From assembly GCF_001500065.1 (NCBI RefSeq), contig NZ_LQIN01000003.1, positions 110,059 to 174,058 on the forward strand: DNA of 64,000 bases, in the 5' to 3' direction. The notes beneath the pieces were generated by a model. That model was not told where the DNA came from, did not search any database, and saw nothing but the letters and a program-made list of their open reading frames with translations. The position numbers and the translations under genes were made by a program. Below, in pieces: positions 53,241 to 64,000 of this stretch; the stretch's first letter is position 1, and the number at the start of each line of letters is the position of its first letter. The DNA comes from Mycobacterium sp. IS-3022. GTDB taxonomy: Bacteria > Actinomycetota > Actinomycetes > Mycobacteriales > Mycobacteriaceae.

Positions 53241-53439
53241 GCAAACAGAACCCGAAAAAACCTCGCGGGTTGCCGGCCTCCGGGTCGTCGGTGCAGAACC
53301 GATCGACACGGAACAACGACCGACAAAGGGAGCTGCCCCGTGGGTGATTCCGGCGAGCCAACCGCCCTCCGATACGCTCAGTGCGCCACGCACGCACATC
53401 ATCGGGGCAGCCACCGTGACCGCGGATTGAGGTGAAGTA

Positions 53440-53880
53440 GTGACGACGCCAGCGCAAGACGCGCCGTTGGTGTTTCCCTCCGTTGCCTTTCGGCCATTGC
53501 GCCTGCTTGCGATCTGCGTGGTGTTCGCCGGACTGGTGACCGCGGCGGCCGCTCTGCTCGGCCATCCCATGGTCGGCGTGTTCTTCGGCACAGGGCTCGG
53601 ATTGGGTTTGCTCAACGCCGTCCTGGTGCAGCGCTCGGTGGATGCGATCACCGCCGAGGCGCATCCGCTCAAACGCAAGATGGCGCTGAACTCCGCCACC
53701 CGGCTGTTGATCATGACGGTCATCGGGTTGACCATCGCGTTCGTCTTCCGGCCGCAGGGCTTGGGCGTGGTGTTTGGGATGGCGCTCTTCCAGGTATTGC
53801 TTGTTGTTTCCACGGCGCTGCCGGTGATGAAGAAGCTCAAGGAAGGCCCAGCTGATGAGATCGAAGGGGCGCAGCAATGA
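53440..53880 (+). CDS. atpI: ATP synthase-associated protein AtpI
   Basis: 146 residues from GTG 53440 (GAGGTGAAGTA before it). Four hydrophobic spans ([65 protein letters not shown]). Corresponds to Rv1303. AtpI proteins help c-ring assembly or Mg2+ supply. Stop overlaps atpB (ATGA). Confidence 0.85.
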   Translation: MTTPAQDAPLVFPSVAFRPLRLLAICVVFAGLVTAAAALLGHPMVGVFFGTGLGLGLLNAVLVQRSVDAITAEAHPLKRKMALNSATRLLIMTVIGLTIAFVFRPQGLGVVFGMALFQVLLVVSTALPVMKKLKEGPADEIEGAQQ

Positions 53881-54665
53881 CGGGACTTGAGGTCGCCGGC
53901 CAAGCGGGTCAGACCACAATCCTCGCCGCGGAATCCGGCATCCAGGTCGGCCACCACACGGAGGCCCACTGGTTCGGGCTGACGGTGAACACCGACACGC
54001 TGCTGGCGACGGCCATCGCGGCGGTGATCGTGCTCGGGCTGGCGTTCTACCTGCGCGCGAAGGTCACCTCGACCGGTGTGCCCAGTGGCGTGCAATTGTT
54101 CTGGGAAGCGATCACCGTTCAGACGCGCAACCAGGTCGAGGCCGCGATCGGGATGAAGATCGCACCGTTCGTGCTGCCGCTCGCGGTGACGTTGTTCGTT
54201 TTCATTCTGGTGGCGAACTGGTTGTCGGTGTTCCCGTGGCAGTACACCGACTCCACCGGCGCGATTCACGAGGTGCTCAAACCGCCGGCCTCGGACATCA
54301 ACTTCGTGCTCGCGCTCGCACTGTTCGTGTTCATCTGCTACCACGCGGCGGGCTTCTGGCGCCGCGGCCCGCTCGGCCACCCGTGGCGGGTACTCAAGGG
54401 CCACGTCGCGATCCTGGCACCCATCAACCTCGTCGAGGAGCTCGCGAAGCCGATCTCGTTGTCGCTGCGACTCTTTGGCAACATCTTCGCCGGCGGCATC
54501 CTGGTGGCGCTGATCGCGCTGTTCCCGCCGTACATCATGTGGCTGCCGAACGCGATCTGGAAGAGCTTCGACCTGTTCGTCGGTGCGATCCAGGCGTTCA
54601 TCTTTGCGCTGCTGACGATCTTGTACTTCAGCCAGTCGATGGAGCTCGACGAGCATCATGACTAG
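53877..54665 (+). CDS. atpB: ATP synthase Fo subunit a
   Basis: 262 residues. Polytopic subunit a with the proton-channel helix [26 protein letters not shown] holding the essential Arg (SLRLFGN). It provides the half-channels next to the c-ring. First core subunit of the operon, coupled to atpI. Confidence 0.96.
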   Translation: MTGLEVAGQAGQTTILAAESGIQVGHHTEAHWFGLTVNTDTLLATAIAAVIVLGLAFYLRAKVTSTGVPSGVQLFWEAITVQTRNQVEAAIGMKIAPFVLPLAVTLFVFILVANWLSVFPWQYTDSTGAIHEVLKPPASDINFVLALALFVFICYHAAGFWRRGPLGHPWRVLKGHVAILAPINLVEELAKPISLSLRLFGNIFAGGILVALIALFPPYIMWLPNAIWKSFDLFVGAIQAFIFALLTILYFSQSMELDEHHD

Positions 54666-54691
54666 CCGCCCCACCCAGCAGGACCCACAGC

Positions 54692-54710
54692 CTGGTAGCA
54701 CAGCTACCAG
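54692..54710 (+). promoter_or_regulatory. mRNA hairpin before atpE
   Basis: Perfect stem CTGGTAGC-ACA-GCTACCAG, ending 6 nt before the strong RBS AAGGAGG of atpE. Subunit c is needed in many more copies than other Fo subunits; such a stem could mark an RNA end, guard the downstream mRNA, or expose the RBS. Confidence 0.65.
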
Positions 54711-54726
54711 TTACCAAGGAGGATAA

Positions 54727-54977
<251 letters not shown>

Positions 54978-54978
<1 letters not shown>

Positions 54979-55505
54979 TGCCGGCCATGGCTGACTCGAA
55001 CGTCGTTCTGTTGGCGGCAGAGGGAGGCGGGCAAAGCAACTTCCTCATCCCCAACGGCACCTTCTTCTTCGTGCTGCTCATCTTCCTGATCGTGCTCGGC
55101 GTGATCGCGAAGTGGGTTGTGCCACCGATCTCCAAGGTGTTGCGCGAGCGCGAAGCCATGGTGCAGAAGACGATTGAGGACAATCGGCGGGCAGCCCAAC
55201 TGCGGGCTGCCGCCGAGGCCGATTACCGCGAGGTGATGGCGACCGCGCGCCGCGATGCGACGAACGTCCGCGAGGAAGCCCGCGCCGAGGGACGCCAGAT
55301 CGTCGACGAGGCGCGCACCCGTGCCAACGCGGAAGTATCGGGTCTGCTCCAGCAGGCCAACGAGGAGCTCACGAGACAGTCACTGGCGGTGACGACCGAC
55401 CTTCAAGCATCGGTCGAAACGCTGGCAGCGAACCTGGCGAGCCGCGTGCTCGGCGTCGACGTGACCACTCGGACAGTGCCGGTCTCGACGGGTCAGGGGC
55501 GGTAG
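54978..55505 (+). CDS. atpF: ATP synthase Fo subunit b
   Basis: 175 residues from ATG 54978 (a start at 54987 is possible). One N-terminal span ([20 protein letters not shown]) and a long charged coiled helix ([20 protein letters not shown]...). Forms the peripheral stalk together with the b-delta fusion AtpH. Confidence 0.94.
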
Positions 55506-55509
55506 TCGC

Positions 55510-56841
55510 ATGTCGACATTCATCGGACAGCTGATCGGCTTCGCGGTCATCGTGTTCCTGCTGTGGCGTTTCGTCGTGCCGTTGGTGCGGCGCATGATGA
55601 CCAACCAGAAGGAGACCGTCCGTCGACAGCTCGAGGAGCATGCCGAGGCCGAGAAGAAGGTGGCCGACGCCGACACCGAACACGCAAAGGCGTTGGAAGA
55701 GGCCAAAGCCGAAGCTGCGGCGGTGATCGAAGAGGCCCGTCACGATGCCGAGCGGATCGCAGAACAGCTCCGCGCCCAGGCCGACCAGGAGTTGGAGCGG
55801 ATCAAAATCCAGGGCGCGCAACAGGTTCAACTGCTGCGCCAGCAGCTGGTTCGCGAGCTACGGCAGGGCCTAGGCGCGGAATCGGTCCAGCGGGCCGGCG
55901 ACATCGTGCGCGACTTCGTCTCCGATGGTTCCGAGCTGTCCGCGACCGTTGACCGCTTCCTCGCCGATCTCGACGAGATGGCTCCGTCGACGACGACGTT
56001 CTCGAACGCTGCCACTGCGAAACTCCGCGCGGCGAGCCGTGAGTCATTGTCCCAGGTGGTCGAACGGTTCGACGGAGTCGTTTCCGGTCTCGACGCCGAC
56101 GCGCTGACGAAGTTGGCGACCGATCTGACGTCATCGGCGAAACTGTTGCGCCGCGAGGCCGTACTCGCCAGGCATCTTGCCGACCCGTCGAGCAATGCCG
56201 ACCCCAAAATCCAGGTCATCGAGCGCTTGCTCTCCGGGAAGGTCTCCGACTCCGCGTTGGAGATCCTCAAAACCGCTGTGTCGCAGCGCTGGTCGACGAC
56301 GGGCGATCTCATCCACGGCCTCCAGCACGCCGCCAGGTTGGCGTTGCTGGTGCGCGCCGAGGCAGACGGCCAGATCGAGGATGTGGAAGACCAGCTGTTC
56401 CGGTTCAGTCGCATTCTTGATTCCGAGCCGCGGCTGATAACGCTGCTCAGCGAGTACACCGCACCCTTGGATGGCCGAATCGGCTTGCTGAACAACGTGC
56501 TCGGGCGCCAGGCGAACAAGAACACCGCGGATCTGCTGCGCCAGACGCTCGACCTGCTGCATGGTGATCGCGCCGACGAGGCCGTTCGCGAACTGGCGAA
56601 TCTGGCCGTTTCCCGGCGCGGCGAAATCGTCGCGCAGGTTCGTGCGGCCGCTGAACTGAGCGACGAGCAAAGTGAGCGGCTCACCGAGGTGCTCACCCGC
56701 ATCTACGGCCATCCGGTGTCCATCCAGCTGGCCGTGGACCCCGCGTTGCTCGGCGGCTTGACCATCGCCGTTGGCGACGAGGTGATCGACGGCTCGCTGG
56801 CGTCGAAGCTGGCGGCGGCCGAGACCCACCTACCCGACTGA
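55510..56841 (+). CDS. atpH: ATP synthase fused subunit b'-delta
   Basis: 443 residues: N-terminal b-like part (span [21 protein letters not shown], then coiled helix to about 165) joined to a complete delta subunit (about 170-443; ends [19 protein letters not shown]). This fusion is a mycobacterial trademark (Rv1307) and completes the peripheral stalk as a b/b'-delta pair. Confidence 0.95.
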   Translation: MSTFIGQLIGFAVIVFLLWRFVVPLVRRMMTNQKETVRRQLEEHAEAEKKVADADTEHAKALEEAKAEAAAVIEEARHDAERIAEQLRAQADQELERIKIQGAQQVQLLRQQLVRELRQGLGAESVQRAGDIVRDFVSDGSELSATVDRFLADLDEMAPSTTTFSNAATAKLRAASRESLSQVVERFDGVVSGLDADALTKLATDLTSSAKLLRREAVLARHLADPSSNADPKIQVIERLLSGKVSDSALEILKTAVSQRWSTTGDLIHGLQHAARLALLVRAEADGQIEDVEDQLFRFSRILDSEPRLITLLSEYTAPLDGRIGLLNNVLGRQANKNTADLLRQTLDLLHGDRADEAVRELANLAVSRRGEIVAQVRAAAELSDEQSERLTEVLTRIYGHPVSIQLAVDPALLGGLTIAVGDEVIDGSLASKLAAAETHLPD

Positions 56842-56884
56842 CCCGACCACCCAAGACCCACCACACGAAGTAGGAAGACGAACC

Positions 56885-58531
56885 ATGGCAGAGTTGACGA
56901 TCTCGGCGGACGAGATCCAGGGCGCGATCGAGGAGTATGTCGCCGGCTTCGAGGCGGACACCGAGCGGGAAGAGATCGGCACCGTCATCGACGCGGGCGA
57001 CGGTATCGCCCACGTCGAGGGGCTTCCCTCGGTCATGACGCAGGAGCTGCTGGAGTTCCCCGGTGGCGTGCTCGGCGTCGCACTGAACCTCGACGAGCAC
57101 AGCGTCGGCGCCGTCATCCTCGGCGACTTCGAGAAGATCGAAGAGGGTCAGCAGGTCAAGCGCACCGGCGAGGTTCTCTCGGTTCCGGTGGGCGATGGCT
57201 TCCTCGGTCGCGTGGTCAATCCGCTGGGCCAGCCGATCGACGGCCGCGGCGAGGTCGAGACCACCGAACGTCGCGCCCTCGAGCTGCAGGCACCGTCGGT
57301 GGTGCAGCGCCAAGGCGTCAGTGAACCGTTGCAGACCGGTATCAAGGCGATCGACTCGCAGACCCCGATCGGTCGCGGCCAGCGTCAGCTGATCATCGGC
57401 GACCGCAAGACCGGTAAGACCGCGGTGTGCGTGGACACGATCCTCAACCAGCGGCAGAACTGGGAGTCCGGCGACCCCGACCTCCAGGTCCGCTGCGTGT
57501 ACGTGGCGATCGGGCAGAAGGGCACCACGATCGCCAGCGTGCGCCAGACCCTCGAAGAGGGCGGTGCGATGGATTACACCACGATCGTCGCCGCACCGGC
57601 ATCCGACTCCGCCGGCTTCAAATGGCTTGCGCCGTACACCGGCTCGTCGATCGCCCAGCACTGGATGTACGACGGCAAGCACGTGCTGATCGTGTTCGAC
57701 GACCTGACCAAGCAGGCCGAGGCCTACCGTGCCATCTCGCTGCTGCTGCGCCGGCCGCCCGGTCGCGAGGCCTACCCCGGCGACGTGTTCTATCTGCACT
57801 CGCGGTTGCTGGAGCGGTGCGCGAAGCTGTCCGACGAACTGGGCGGCGGCTCGTTGACCGGTCTGCCGATCATCGAGACCAAGGCCAACGACATCTCGGC
57901 CTACATCCCGACCAACGTCATCTCGATCACCGACGGTCAGTGCTTCCTGGAGACCGACCTGTTCAACCAGGGCGTGCGCCCGGCGATCAACGTCGGCGTC
58001 TCGGTGTCGCGTGTCGGTGGCGCCGCGCAGATCAAGGCCATGAAAGAGGTGGCGGGTTCACTGCGCCTGGATCTGTCGCAGTACCGCGAACTCGAATCGT
58101 TCGCAGCCTTCGCCTCTGACCTCGACGAAACGTCGAAGGCGCAGCTGGACCGCGGCGCGCGGCTCGTCGAGTTGCTCAAGCAACCGCAGAACAGCCCGAT
58201 GCCGGTCGAGGAACAGGTCGTGGCGATCTTCCTGGGCACCCGCGGCCATCTGGATTCGGTTCCCGTCGAGGACGTTCAGAAGTTCGAGCGGGAGTTCCTC
58301 GAACACGTGAAGGGCTCGCAGGAGGGAATCCTCAAAGAGATCCGGGAGAGCAAGAAGCTCTCCGAGGAGCTGGAGGAGAAGCTCGAGAAAGTCGTGAACG
58401 ACTTCAAGAAGGGCTTCGACACCACGGACGGCAGCTCGGTCGTGCCCGACGAGCATGTCGAGGCGATGAATGAGGAAGACGTCGAGAAGGAATCGGTGAA
58501 GGTCCGCAAGCCCGCACCGAAGAAGAAGTAA
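56885..58531 (+). CDS. atpA: ATP synthase F1 subunit alpha
   Basis: 548 residues. Walker [23 protein letters not shown]; arginine-finger region. It has the mycobacterial C-terminal extension of about 35 residues ([20 protein letters not shown], basic end KPAPKKK), which is known to suppress ATP hydrolysis. Non-catalytic nucleotide subunit of the hexamer. Confidence 0.97.
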   Translation: MAELTISADEIQGAIEEYVAGFEADTEREEIGTVIDAGDGIAHVEGLPSVMTQELLEFPGGVLGVALNLDEHSVGAVILGDFEKIEEGQQVKRTGEVLSVPVGDGFLGRVVNPLGQPIDGRGEVETTERRALELQAPSVVQRQGVSEPLQTGIKAIDSQTPIGRGQRQLIIGDRKTGKTAVCVDTILNQRQNWESGDPDLQVRCVYVAIGQKGTTIASVRQTLEEGGAMDYTTIVAAPASDSAGFKWLAPYTGSSIAQHWMYDGKHVLIVFDDLTKQAEAYRAISLLLRRPPGREAYPGDVFYLHSRLLERCAKLSDELGGGSLTGLPIIETKANDISAYIPTNVISITDGQCFLETDLFNQGVRPAINVGVSVSRVGGAAQIKAMKEVAGSLRLDLSQYRELESFAAFASDLDETSKAQLDRGARLVELLKQPQNSPMPVEEQVVAIFLGTRGHLDSVPVEDVQKFEREFLEHVKGSQEGILKEIRESKKLSEELEEKLEKVVNDFKKGFDTTDGSSVVPDEHVEAMNEEDVEKESVKVRKPAPKKK

Positions 58532-58545
58532 GGCCTGAAAAGCAG

Positions 58546-59472
58546 ATGGCTGCCACACTGCGCGAATTGCGCGGCCGTATCCGCTCCGCCGGCTCGATCA
58601 AGAAGATCACCAAAGCCCAGGAGCTGATTGCGACGTCGCGGATCGCCAAAGCGCAGGCCCGAGTCGAGGCGGCTCGGCCCTACGACCGCGAGATCACCAA
58701 CATGCTCACCGAACTCGCGAGCGCGAGCGCGCTGGATCACCCGCTGCTCGTCGCGCGCGAGAACCCTCGGCGGGCCGGCGTGTTGGTGGTGTCGTCGGAC
58801 CGCGGGCTCGCAGGCGCATACAACGCGAACATCTTCCGGCGGTCCGAGGAACTGTTCTCGCTACTCCGTTCGGAGGGCAAGGAACCCCTTCTGTATGTGG
58901 TGGGGCGAAAGGCTCTGGGGTACTACAGCTTCCGTAACTGGGACATTCAGGAGTCGTGGACTGGCTTCTCCGAGCGGCCCGACTATGAGAACGCGCAGGA
59001 GATCGCGACGACGTTGGTCGACGCCTTCACGGCCGGTATGGACGACGAAGGCGATGATCCCGGAGCCGACAACGTCCTCGGCGTCGACGAGCTGCACATC
59101 GTGTTCACCGAGTTCAGGTCGATGCTGTCGCAGACGGCGATCGCGCGCCGGATCGCACCGATGGTGGTGGAGTACAGCGAGGAGGACACCGGCCCGCAGA
59201 CGCTGTTCTCCTTCGAGCCGGACGCCGAAACGCTTTTCGGTGCTTTGTTGCCGCGGTACATCTCCACCCGCATCTTCGCCGCGTTGCTCGAGGCGGCGGC
59301 GTCGGAGTCGGCTTCGCGCCGACGCGCCATGAAGTCGGCGACCGACAACGCCGACGACCTCATCAAGGATCTGACCCTGATGGCCAACCGCGAACGGCAA
59401 TCTCAGATCACCCAGGAAATCAGCGAAATCGTCGGTGGCGCGAACGCGCTTGCGGACGCCGCCTCAAAGTAG
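58546..59472 (+). CDS. atpG: ATP synthase F1 subunit gamma
   Basis: 308 residues. Central rotor coiled coil at both ends ([41 protein letters not shown]). Contains the mycobacterial extra loop ([16 protein letters not shown]) in the globular domain, associated with coupling and low ATPase activity. 14 nt after atpA. Confidence 0.96.
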   Translation: MAATLRELRGRIRSAGSIKKITKAQELIATSRIAKAQARVEAARPYDREITNMLTELASASALDHPLLVARENPRRAGVLVVSSDRGLAGAYNANIFRRSEELFSLLRSEGKEPLLYVVGRKALGYYSFRNWDIQESWTGFSERPDYENAQEIATTLVDAFTAGMDDEGDDPGADNVLGVDELHIVFTEFRSMLSQTAIARRIAPMVVEYSEEDTGPQTLFSFEPDAETLFGALLPRYISTRIFAALLEAAASESASRRRAMKSATDNADDLIKDLTLMANRERQSQITQEISEIVGGANALADAASK

Positions 59473-61020
<1,548 letters not shown>

Positions 61021-61022
61021 CA

Positions 61023-61388
61023 ATGGCGGAACTAGACGTCGACATTGTCGCCGTCGAGCGGGAAATCTGGTCAGGCAAGGCGACGTTCCTCTTCACCCGC
61101 ACCACCGCGGGTGAGATCGGCATCCTGCCTCGTCACATACCGCTGGTCGCCCAGCTCGTCGACGACGCCATGGTGCGCGTCGAGCGGGAGGGCGAGGACG
61201 ATCTGCGCATCGCGGTCGACGGCGGATTCATGTCGGTCACCGATGAAGGGGTGATCATCCTCGCGGAGTCGGCCGAGCTCGAATCCGAGATCAATGCCGA
61301 AGGCGCGCGGCGGGACGCCGAATCCGACGACGCCGCAACAGCTGCCAAGGGTAGAGCGAGGCTTCGCGCCCTGGGCCAGATCGACTAG
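61023..61388 (+). CDS. atpC: ATP synthase F1 subunit epsilon
   Basis: 121 residues, two bases after atpD. Beta-sandwich ([38 protein letters not shown]) and short helical C-terminus ([13 protein letters not shown]). Couples rotor and c-ring. Short C-terminal domain as in mycobacteria. Confidence 0.95.
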   Translation: MAELDVDIVAVEREIWSGKATFLFTRTTAGEIGILPRHIPLVAQLVDDAMVRVEREGEDDLRIAVDGGFMSVTDEGVIILAESAELESEINAEGARRDAESDDAATAAKGRARLRALGQID

Positions 61389-61397
61389 CGGCCGCCG

Positions 61398-61844
61398 GTG
61401 AGCGCGCTCATGGTCACCATGGTCGCGCTGATCTGCGTGCTGCTCCTGGTCGTCGTCGCGCTGTCCTACCGGCTGTGGAAGCTACGGCAGGTGGGTGGCA
61501 CCGCGGCGATCCTGCGGGACGTCCCGGCTGTCGGCGGCCACGGGTGGCGTCACGGTGTAATGCGTTATCGCGGCGGCGAAGCCGGCTTCTACCGGTTGTC
61601 GAGCCTGCGGTGGTGGCCGGATCGCCGACTGAGCCGCCGCGGTCTCGAGATCGTCTCGCGGCGGGCACCTCGTGGCGACGAGTTCGACATCATGACCGAC
61701 GAGATCGTGGTGCTGGAGTTGCGTGACATCAGCCCGGAACGTCGCCGCGGCTATGAAATCGCATTGGATCGCGGTGCGCTGACGGCGTTTCTGTCCTGGC
61801 TGGAGTCCAGGCCGTCGCCTCGGGCGCGACGCCGTAGCTTCTAA
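61398..61844 (+). CDS. DUF2550 membrane protein
   Basis: 148 residues from GTG 61398. One N-terminal span (LMVTMVALICVLLLVVVALSY) and a cytoplasmic basic domain (HGVMRYRGGEAGFYRLSSL, RRGLEIVSRR, ending PRARRRSF). Matches Rv1312, the constant neighbour of atpC in mycobacteria. Function unknown. Confidence 0.88.
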   Translation: MSALMVTMVALICVLLLVVVALSYRLWKLRQVGGTAAILRDVPAVGGHGWRHGVMRYRGGEAGFYRLSSLRWWPDRRLSRRGLEIVSRRAPRGDEFDIMTDEIVVLELRDISPERRRGYEIALDRGALTAFLSWLESRPSPRARRRSF

Positions 61845-62419
61845 TCCGTTGCCGGACCGCCCGGTCGCCACAGCACATCGCCCTCGGGATTGGCGACCCG
61901 GGACAGGATGAAGAGCAGATCCGACAGCCGATTCAGGTATTTCGCGGGCAACACGCTGACCGAATTGCCGTGCGACTCCACCGCCGCCCACGCCGACCTC
62001 TCGGCGCGGCGGGCTACTGTACGGGCCACATGCAGAAGCGCCGATAGGGGCGTACCGCCCGGCAGCACAAACGAATTCAACGCGGGCAGCGACTCGTTGA
62101 ACTCATCGCACCACGCTTCCAGCCGGTCGATGTAGCTCTGGGAGATCCGCAGCGCCGGATGTTCGGGTTTGTCGACCAGCGGTGTCGACAGGTCAGCGCC
62201 CGCATCGAACAGGTCGTTCTGAATCTGCTTGAGAACCTTCGAGATTTGCTCGCTGGGGTTTCCCAGGGCGATCGCCACCCCGATGGCGGCATTGATCTCG
62301 TCGCAATCGGCATACGCCACGAGGCGGGCGTCGTTCTTCGATACCCTGCTGAAATCGCTCAACCCAGTGGTGCCGTCATCGCCCGTGCGTGTATATATCC
62401 GGGTCAGATGGACCGCCAT
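61841..62419 (-). CDS. Cob(I)alamin adenosyltransferase, PduO type
   Basis: 192 residues from ATG 62419. Signature IYTRTGDDGTTGLSD (ATP site), FVLPGGTPLSALLHVARTVARRAERSAW and LNRLSDLLFILSR. Makes adenosylcobalamin from cob(I)alamin and ATP, needed e.g. for methylmalonyl-CoA mutase. Equivalent to Rv1314c. Its 3' end overlaps the DUF2550 stop by 4 nt in convergent direction. Confidence 0.93.
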   Translation of the reverse strand: MAVHLTRIYTRTGDDGTTGLSDFSRVSKNDARLVAYADCDEINAAIGVAIALGNPSEQISKVLKQIQNDLFDAGADLSTPLVDKPEHPALRISQSYIDRLEAWCDEFNESLPALNSFVLPGGTPLSALLHVARTVARRAERSAWAAVESHGNSVSVLPAKYLNRLSDLLFILSRVANPEGDVLWRPGGPATD

Positions 62420-62489
62420 GGTGAAACCGTACCGGAACGCGTAGCCGAGGAAACTGACACGGCCAGCGGCGCTGTTTAAACTAACCCGC

Positions 62490-63743
62490 GTGAGCGAGCG
62501 ATTCGTGGTGACCGGCGGAAACCGGTTATCGGGCGAAGTAGCCGTCGGGGGGGCCAAGAACAGCGTTCTGAAGTTGATGGCCGCCACGCTGCTTGCCGAA
62601 GGCACCAGCACGATCACCAATTGCCCTGACATTCTCGACGTGCCGCTGATGGCCGAGGTCCTCCGAGGCCTGGGGGCCACCGTGGAACTCGACAGCGACG
62701 TCGTGCGGATCACCTCGCCCGACGAACCGAAGTACGACGCCGACTTTGCCGCCGTCCGCCAATTTCGCGCATCGGTGTGCGTGCTTGGCCCACTGGTCGG
62801 CCGCTGTAAGCGGGCCAAGGTGGCGTTGCCGGGCGGCGACGCGATCGGATCGCGTCCGCTGGACATGCATCAGGCCGGCCTCCGCCAACTGGGCGCGCGT
62901 TGCAACATCGAGCACGGCTGCGTCGTCGCCGAGGCGGACCATCTGCGCGGCGCCGAGATCCAGTTGGAATTTCCCTCCGTCGGCGCCACCGAGAACATTC
63001 TGATGGCGGCCGTCGTCGCCGAGGGCGTCACCACGATCCACAACGCCGCGCGCGAACCCGACGTCGTCGATTTGTGCGCGATGCTCAACCAGATGGGCGC
63101 GCAGATCACGGGCGCGGGCACCTCGACGATGACGATCACCGGCGTCGAGCGGCTTTATCCCACCGAGCACCGGGTGATCGGTGACCGCATCGTCGCGGCG
63201 ACGTGGGGGATCGCCGCGGCGATGACGCACGGCGACATCTCGGTCACCGGAGTAGACCCGCAGCATCTACAGCTGGTGCTGCACAAGCTGCATGACGCCG
63301 GTGCCACGGTGACGCAGTCCGACGACGGGTTCCGGGTGGTCCAATACGAACGGCCAAAGGCGGTCAACGTCGCGACGCTGCCGTTCCCGGGCTTCCCCAC
63401 CGACCTGCAGCCGATGGCGATCGCGCTGGCGTCGATCGCCGACGGCACGTCGATGATCACCGAGAACGTTTTCGAGGCGCGGTTCCGGTTCGTCGAGGAG
63501 ATGGTGCGCCTGGGAGCCGATGCCCGTACCGACGGTCATCATGCGGTTGTCCGGGGTATTCCGCAGCTCTCCAGTGCGCCGGTCTGGTCCTCGGACATCC
63601 GCGCCGGCGCCGGGCTGGTGCTGGCCGGGCTGGTCGCCGACGGTGATACCGAGGTTCACGATGTGTTCCACATTGACCGGGGTTATCCGCTGTTCGTGGA
63701 AAACCTCCAGAGCCTGGGCGCCGAAATCGAGCGGGTGGCCTGA
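62490..63743 (+). CDS. murA: UDP-N-acetylglucosamine 1-carboxyvinyltransferase MurA
   Basis: 417 residues from GTG 62490. First committed step of peptidoglycan synthesis (enolpyruvyl transfer from PEP). Two inside-out alpha/beta domains; KNSVLKLM with the PEP Lys. The active-site loop reads [11 protein letters not shown] with Asp117 where most bacteria have Cys, which blocks fosfomycin alkylation. Rv1315 equivalent, directly before the rRNA operon. Confidence 0.97.
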   Translation: MSERFVVTGGNRLSGEVAVGGAKNSVLKLMAATLLAEGTSTITNCPDILDVPLMAEVLRGLGATVELDSDVVRITSPDEPKYDADFAAVRQFRASVCVLGPLVGRCKRAKVALPGGDAIGSRPLDMHQAGLRQLGARCNIEHGCVVAEADHLRGAEIQLEFPSVGATENILMAAVVAEGVTTIHNAAREPDVVDLCAMLNQMGAQITGAGTSTMTITGVERLYPTEHRVIGDRIVAATWGIAAAMTHGDISVTGVDPQHLQLVLHKLHDAGATVTQSDDGFRVVQYERPKAVNVATLPFPGFPTDLQPMAIALASIADGTSMITENVFEARFRFVEEMVRLGADARTDGHHAVVRGIPQLSSAPVWSSDIRAGAGLVLAGLVADGDTEVHDVFHIDRGYPLFVENLQSLGAEIERVA

Positions 63744-63875
63744 TCGCGGCTGGTCTCTGAGCCCGCCGCTCGCTCGGACCACTTTGAAGGTGGCGGCTTT
63801 GGGACTTGGCCGCAACTGGCGTATCCTCTTGTGAGAAGCCCACGGCCCCAGGCCAATCGGACTGGCGGACGGGGT

Positions 63876-63903
63876 TTGACGTCGCTGTCCAGATCGGTAT
63901 AGA
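63876..63903 (+). promoter_or_regulatory. rrn operon promoter
   Basis: TTGACG (63876-63881), 16-bp spacer, TATAGA (63898-63903). A weaker upstream candidate is TTTGGG (63798) with 18 bp to TATCCT (63822). Two or more promoters between murA and 16S are normal for mycobacterial rrnA. Confidence 0.7.
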
Positions 63904-63930
63904 CTGGCAGGGTTGCCCCAAAGGCGGGTG

Positions 63931-64000
63931 TGTTGTTTGAGAACTCAATAGTGTGTTTGGTGGTTTTTGTTTGTTGTTGTTTTTTGCCTGCCTCTTTTTC
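63931..64000 (+). other. Start of the rRNA operon leader
   Basis: TGTTGTTTGAGAACTCAATA and the following GTGTGTTTGG are the conserved leader just upstream of mycobacterial 16S genes (antitermination/processing region), followed by a T/G-rich stretch. The 16S rRNA gene itself starts after the window end. Confidence 0.75.

Overview
The window is high-GC actinobacterial chromosome and almost certainly comes from a fast-growing Mycobacterium (Mycolicibacterium-type). The backbone order oppBCDA - canA - cysD - cysNC - Rrf2 regulator ... tRNA-Arg - argS - lysA - hom - thrC - thrB - rho - rpmE - prfA - prmC - sua5 - wecA - atpIBEFHAGDC - DUF2550 - cobO - murA - rrn is the order known from M. tuberculosis (around Rv1280c-Rv1315). 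Lineage marks agree: a fused b-delta ATP synthase subunit (AtpH), a fused CysN-CysC, an Asp at position 117 of MurA, and the mycobacterial rrn leader after murA.

Layout. 1-4611 (minus strand): oligopeptide ABC importer oppB-C-D-A, with oppA cut by the window start. 4820-11310: a small secreted protein, an OmpR-type two-component pair, a decayed remnant of a GT39 mannosyltransferase, then a GT2/GtrA glycosyltransferase, an intact GT39 enzyme and another small secreted protein. 11467-16630: carbonic anhydrase, a thioesterase, and the sulfate activation operon cysD-cysNC-cysQ with a CymR-like Rrf2 regulator. 16640-26909: accessory metabolism, including glyoxalase-fold proteins, nitronate monooxygenase, an LLM oxidoreductase, an SDR/DUF1214/sulfotransferase/SnoaL operon, and a TetR-P450 pair.

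26979-36719 is an integrated phage-derived satellite of about 9.7 kb. It sits between two exact 48-bp copies of the 3' end of tRNA-Arg(CCG). It has a tyrosine integrase, an excisionase-like HTH protein, an XRE repressor facing a run of tiny overlapping early genes, a RecA/RepA-like ATPase next to an iteron cluster (candidate replication origin), an HK97-fold capsid protein and an HNH protein. I see no portal, protease, terminase, tail or lysis gene. The arrangement resembles the phiRv1/phiRv2 prophage-like elements of M. tuberculosis. At the attL end it carries an overlapping two-gene cargo: a DUF5343-like protein and a HEPN-like protein with an intact R-x4-H motif. This is the best candidate in the window for an undescribed system, probably anti-phage or toxin-like.

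36674-64000 returns to conserved backbone: tRNA-Arg, argS, the lysine/threonine pathway, rho, a MarR-regulated gene, a TetR-acyl-CoA synthetase pair, release factor genes, wecA, the complete F1Fo ATP synthase operon, cobalamin adenosyltransferase, murA, and finally the promoter and start of the leader of an rRNA operon whose 16S gene lies beyond the window. Several genes, two of them in the satellite, have a TANNNT -10 hexamer 6-7 nt before the start codon, which is the layout of leaderless mycobacterial transcripts.
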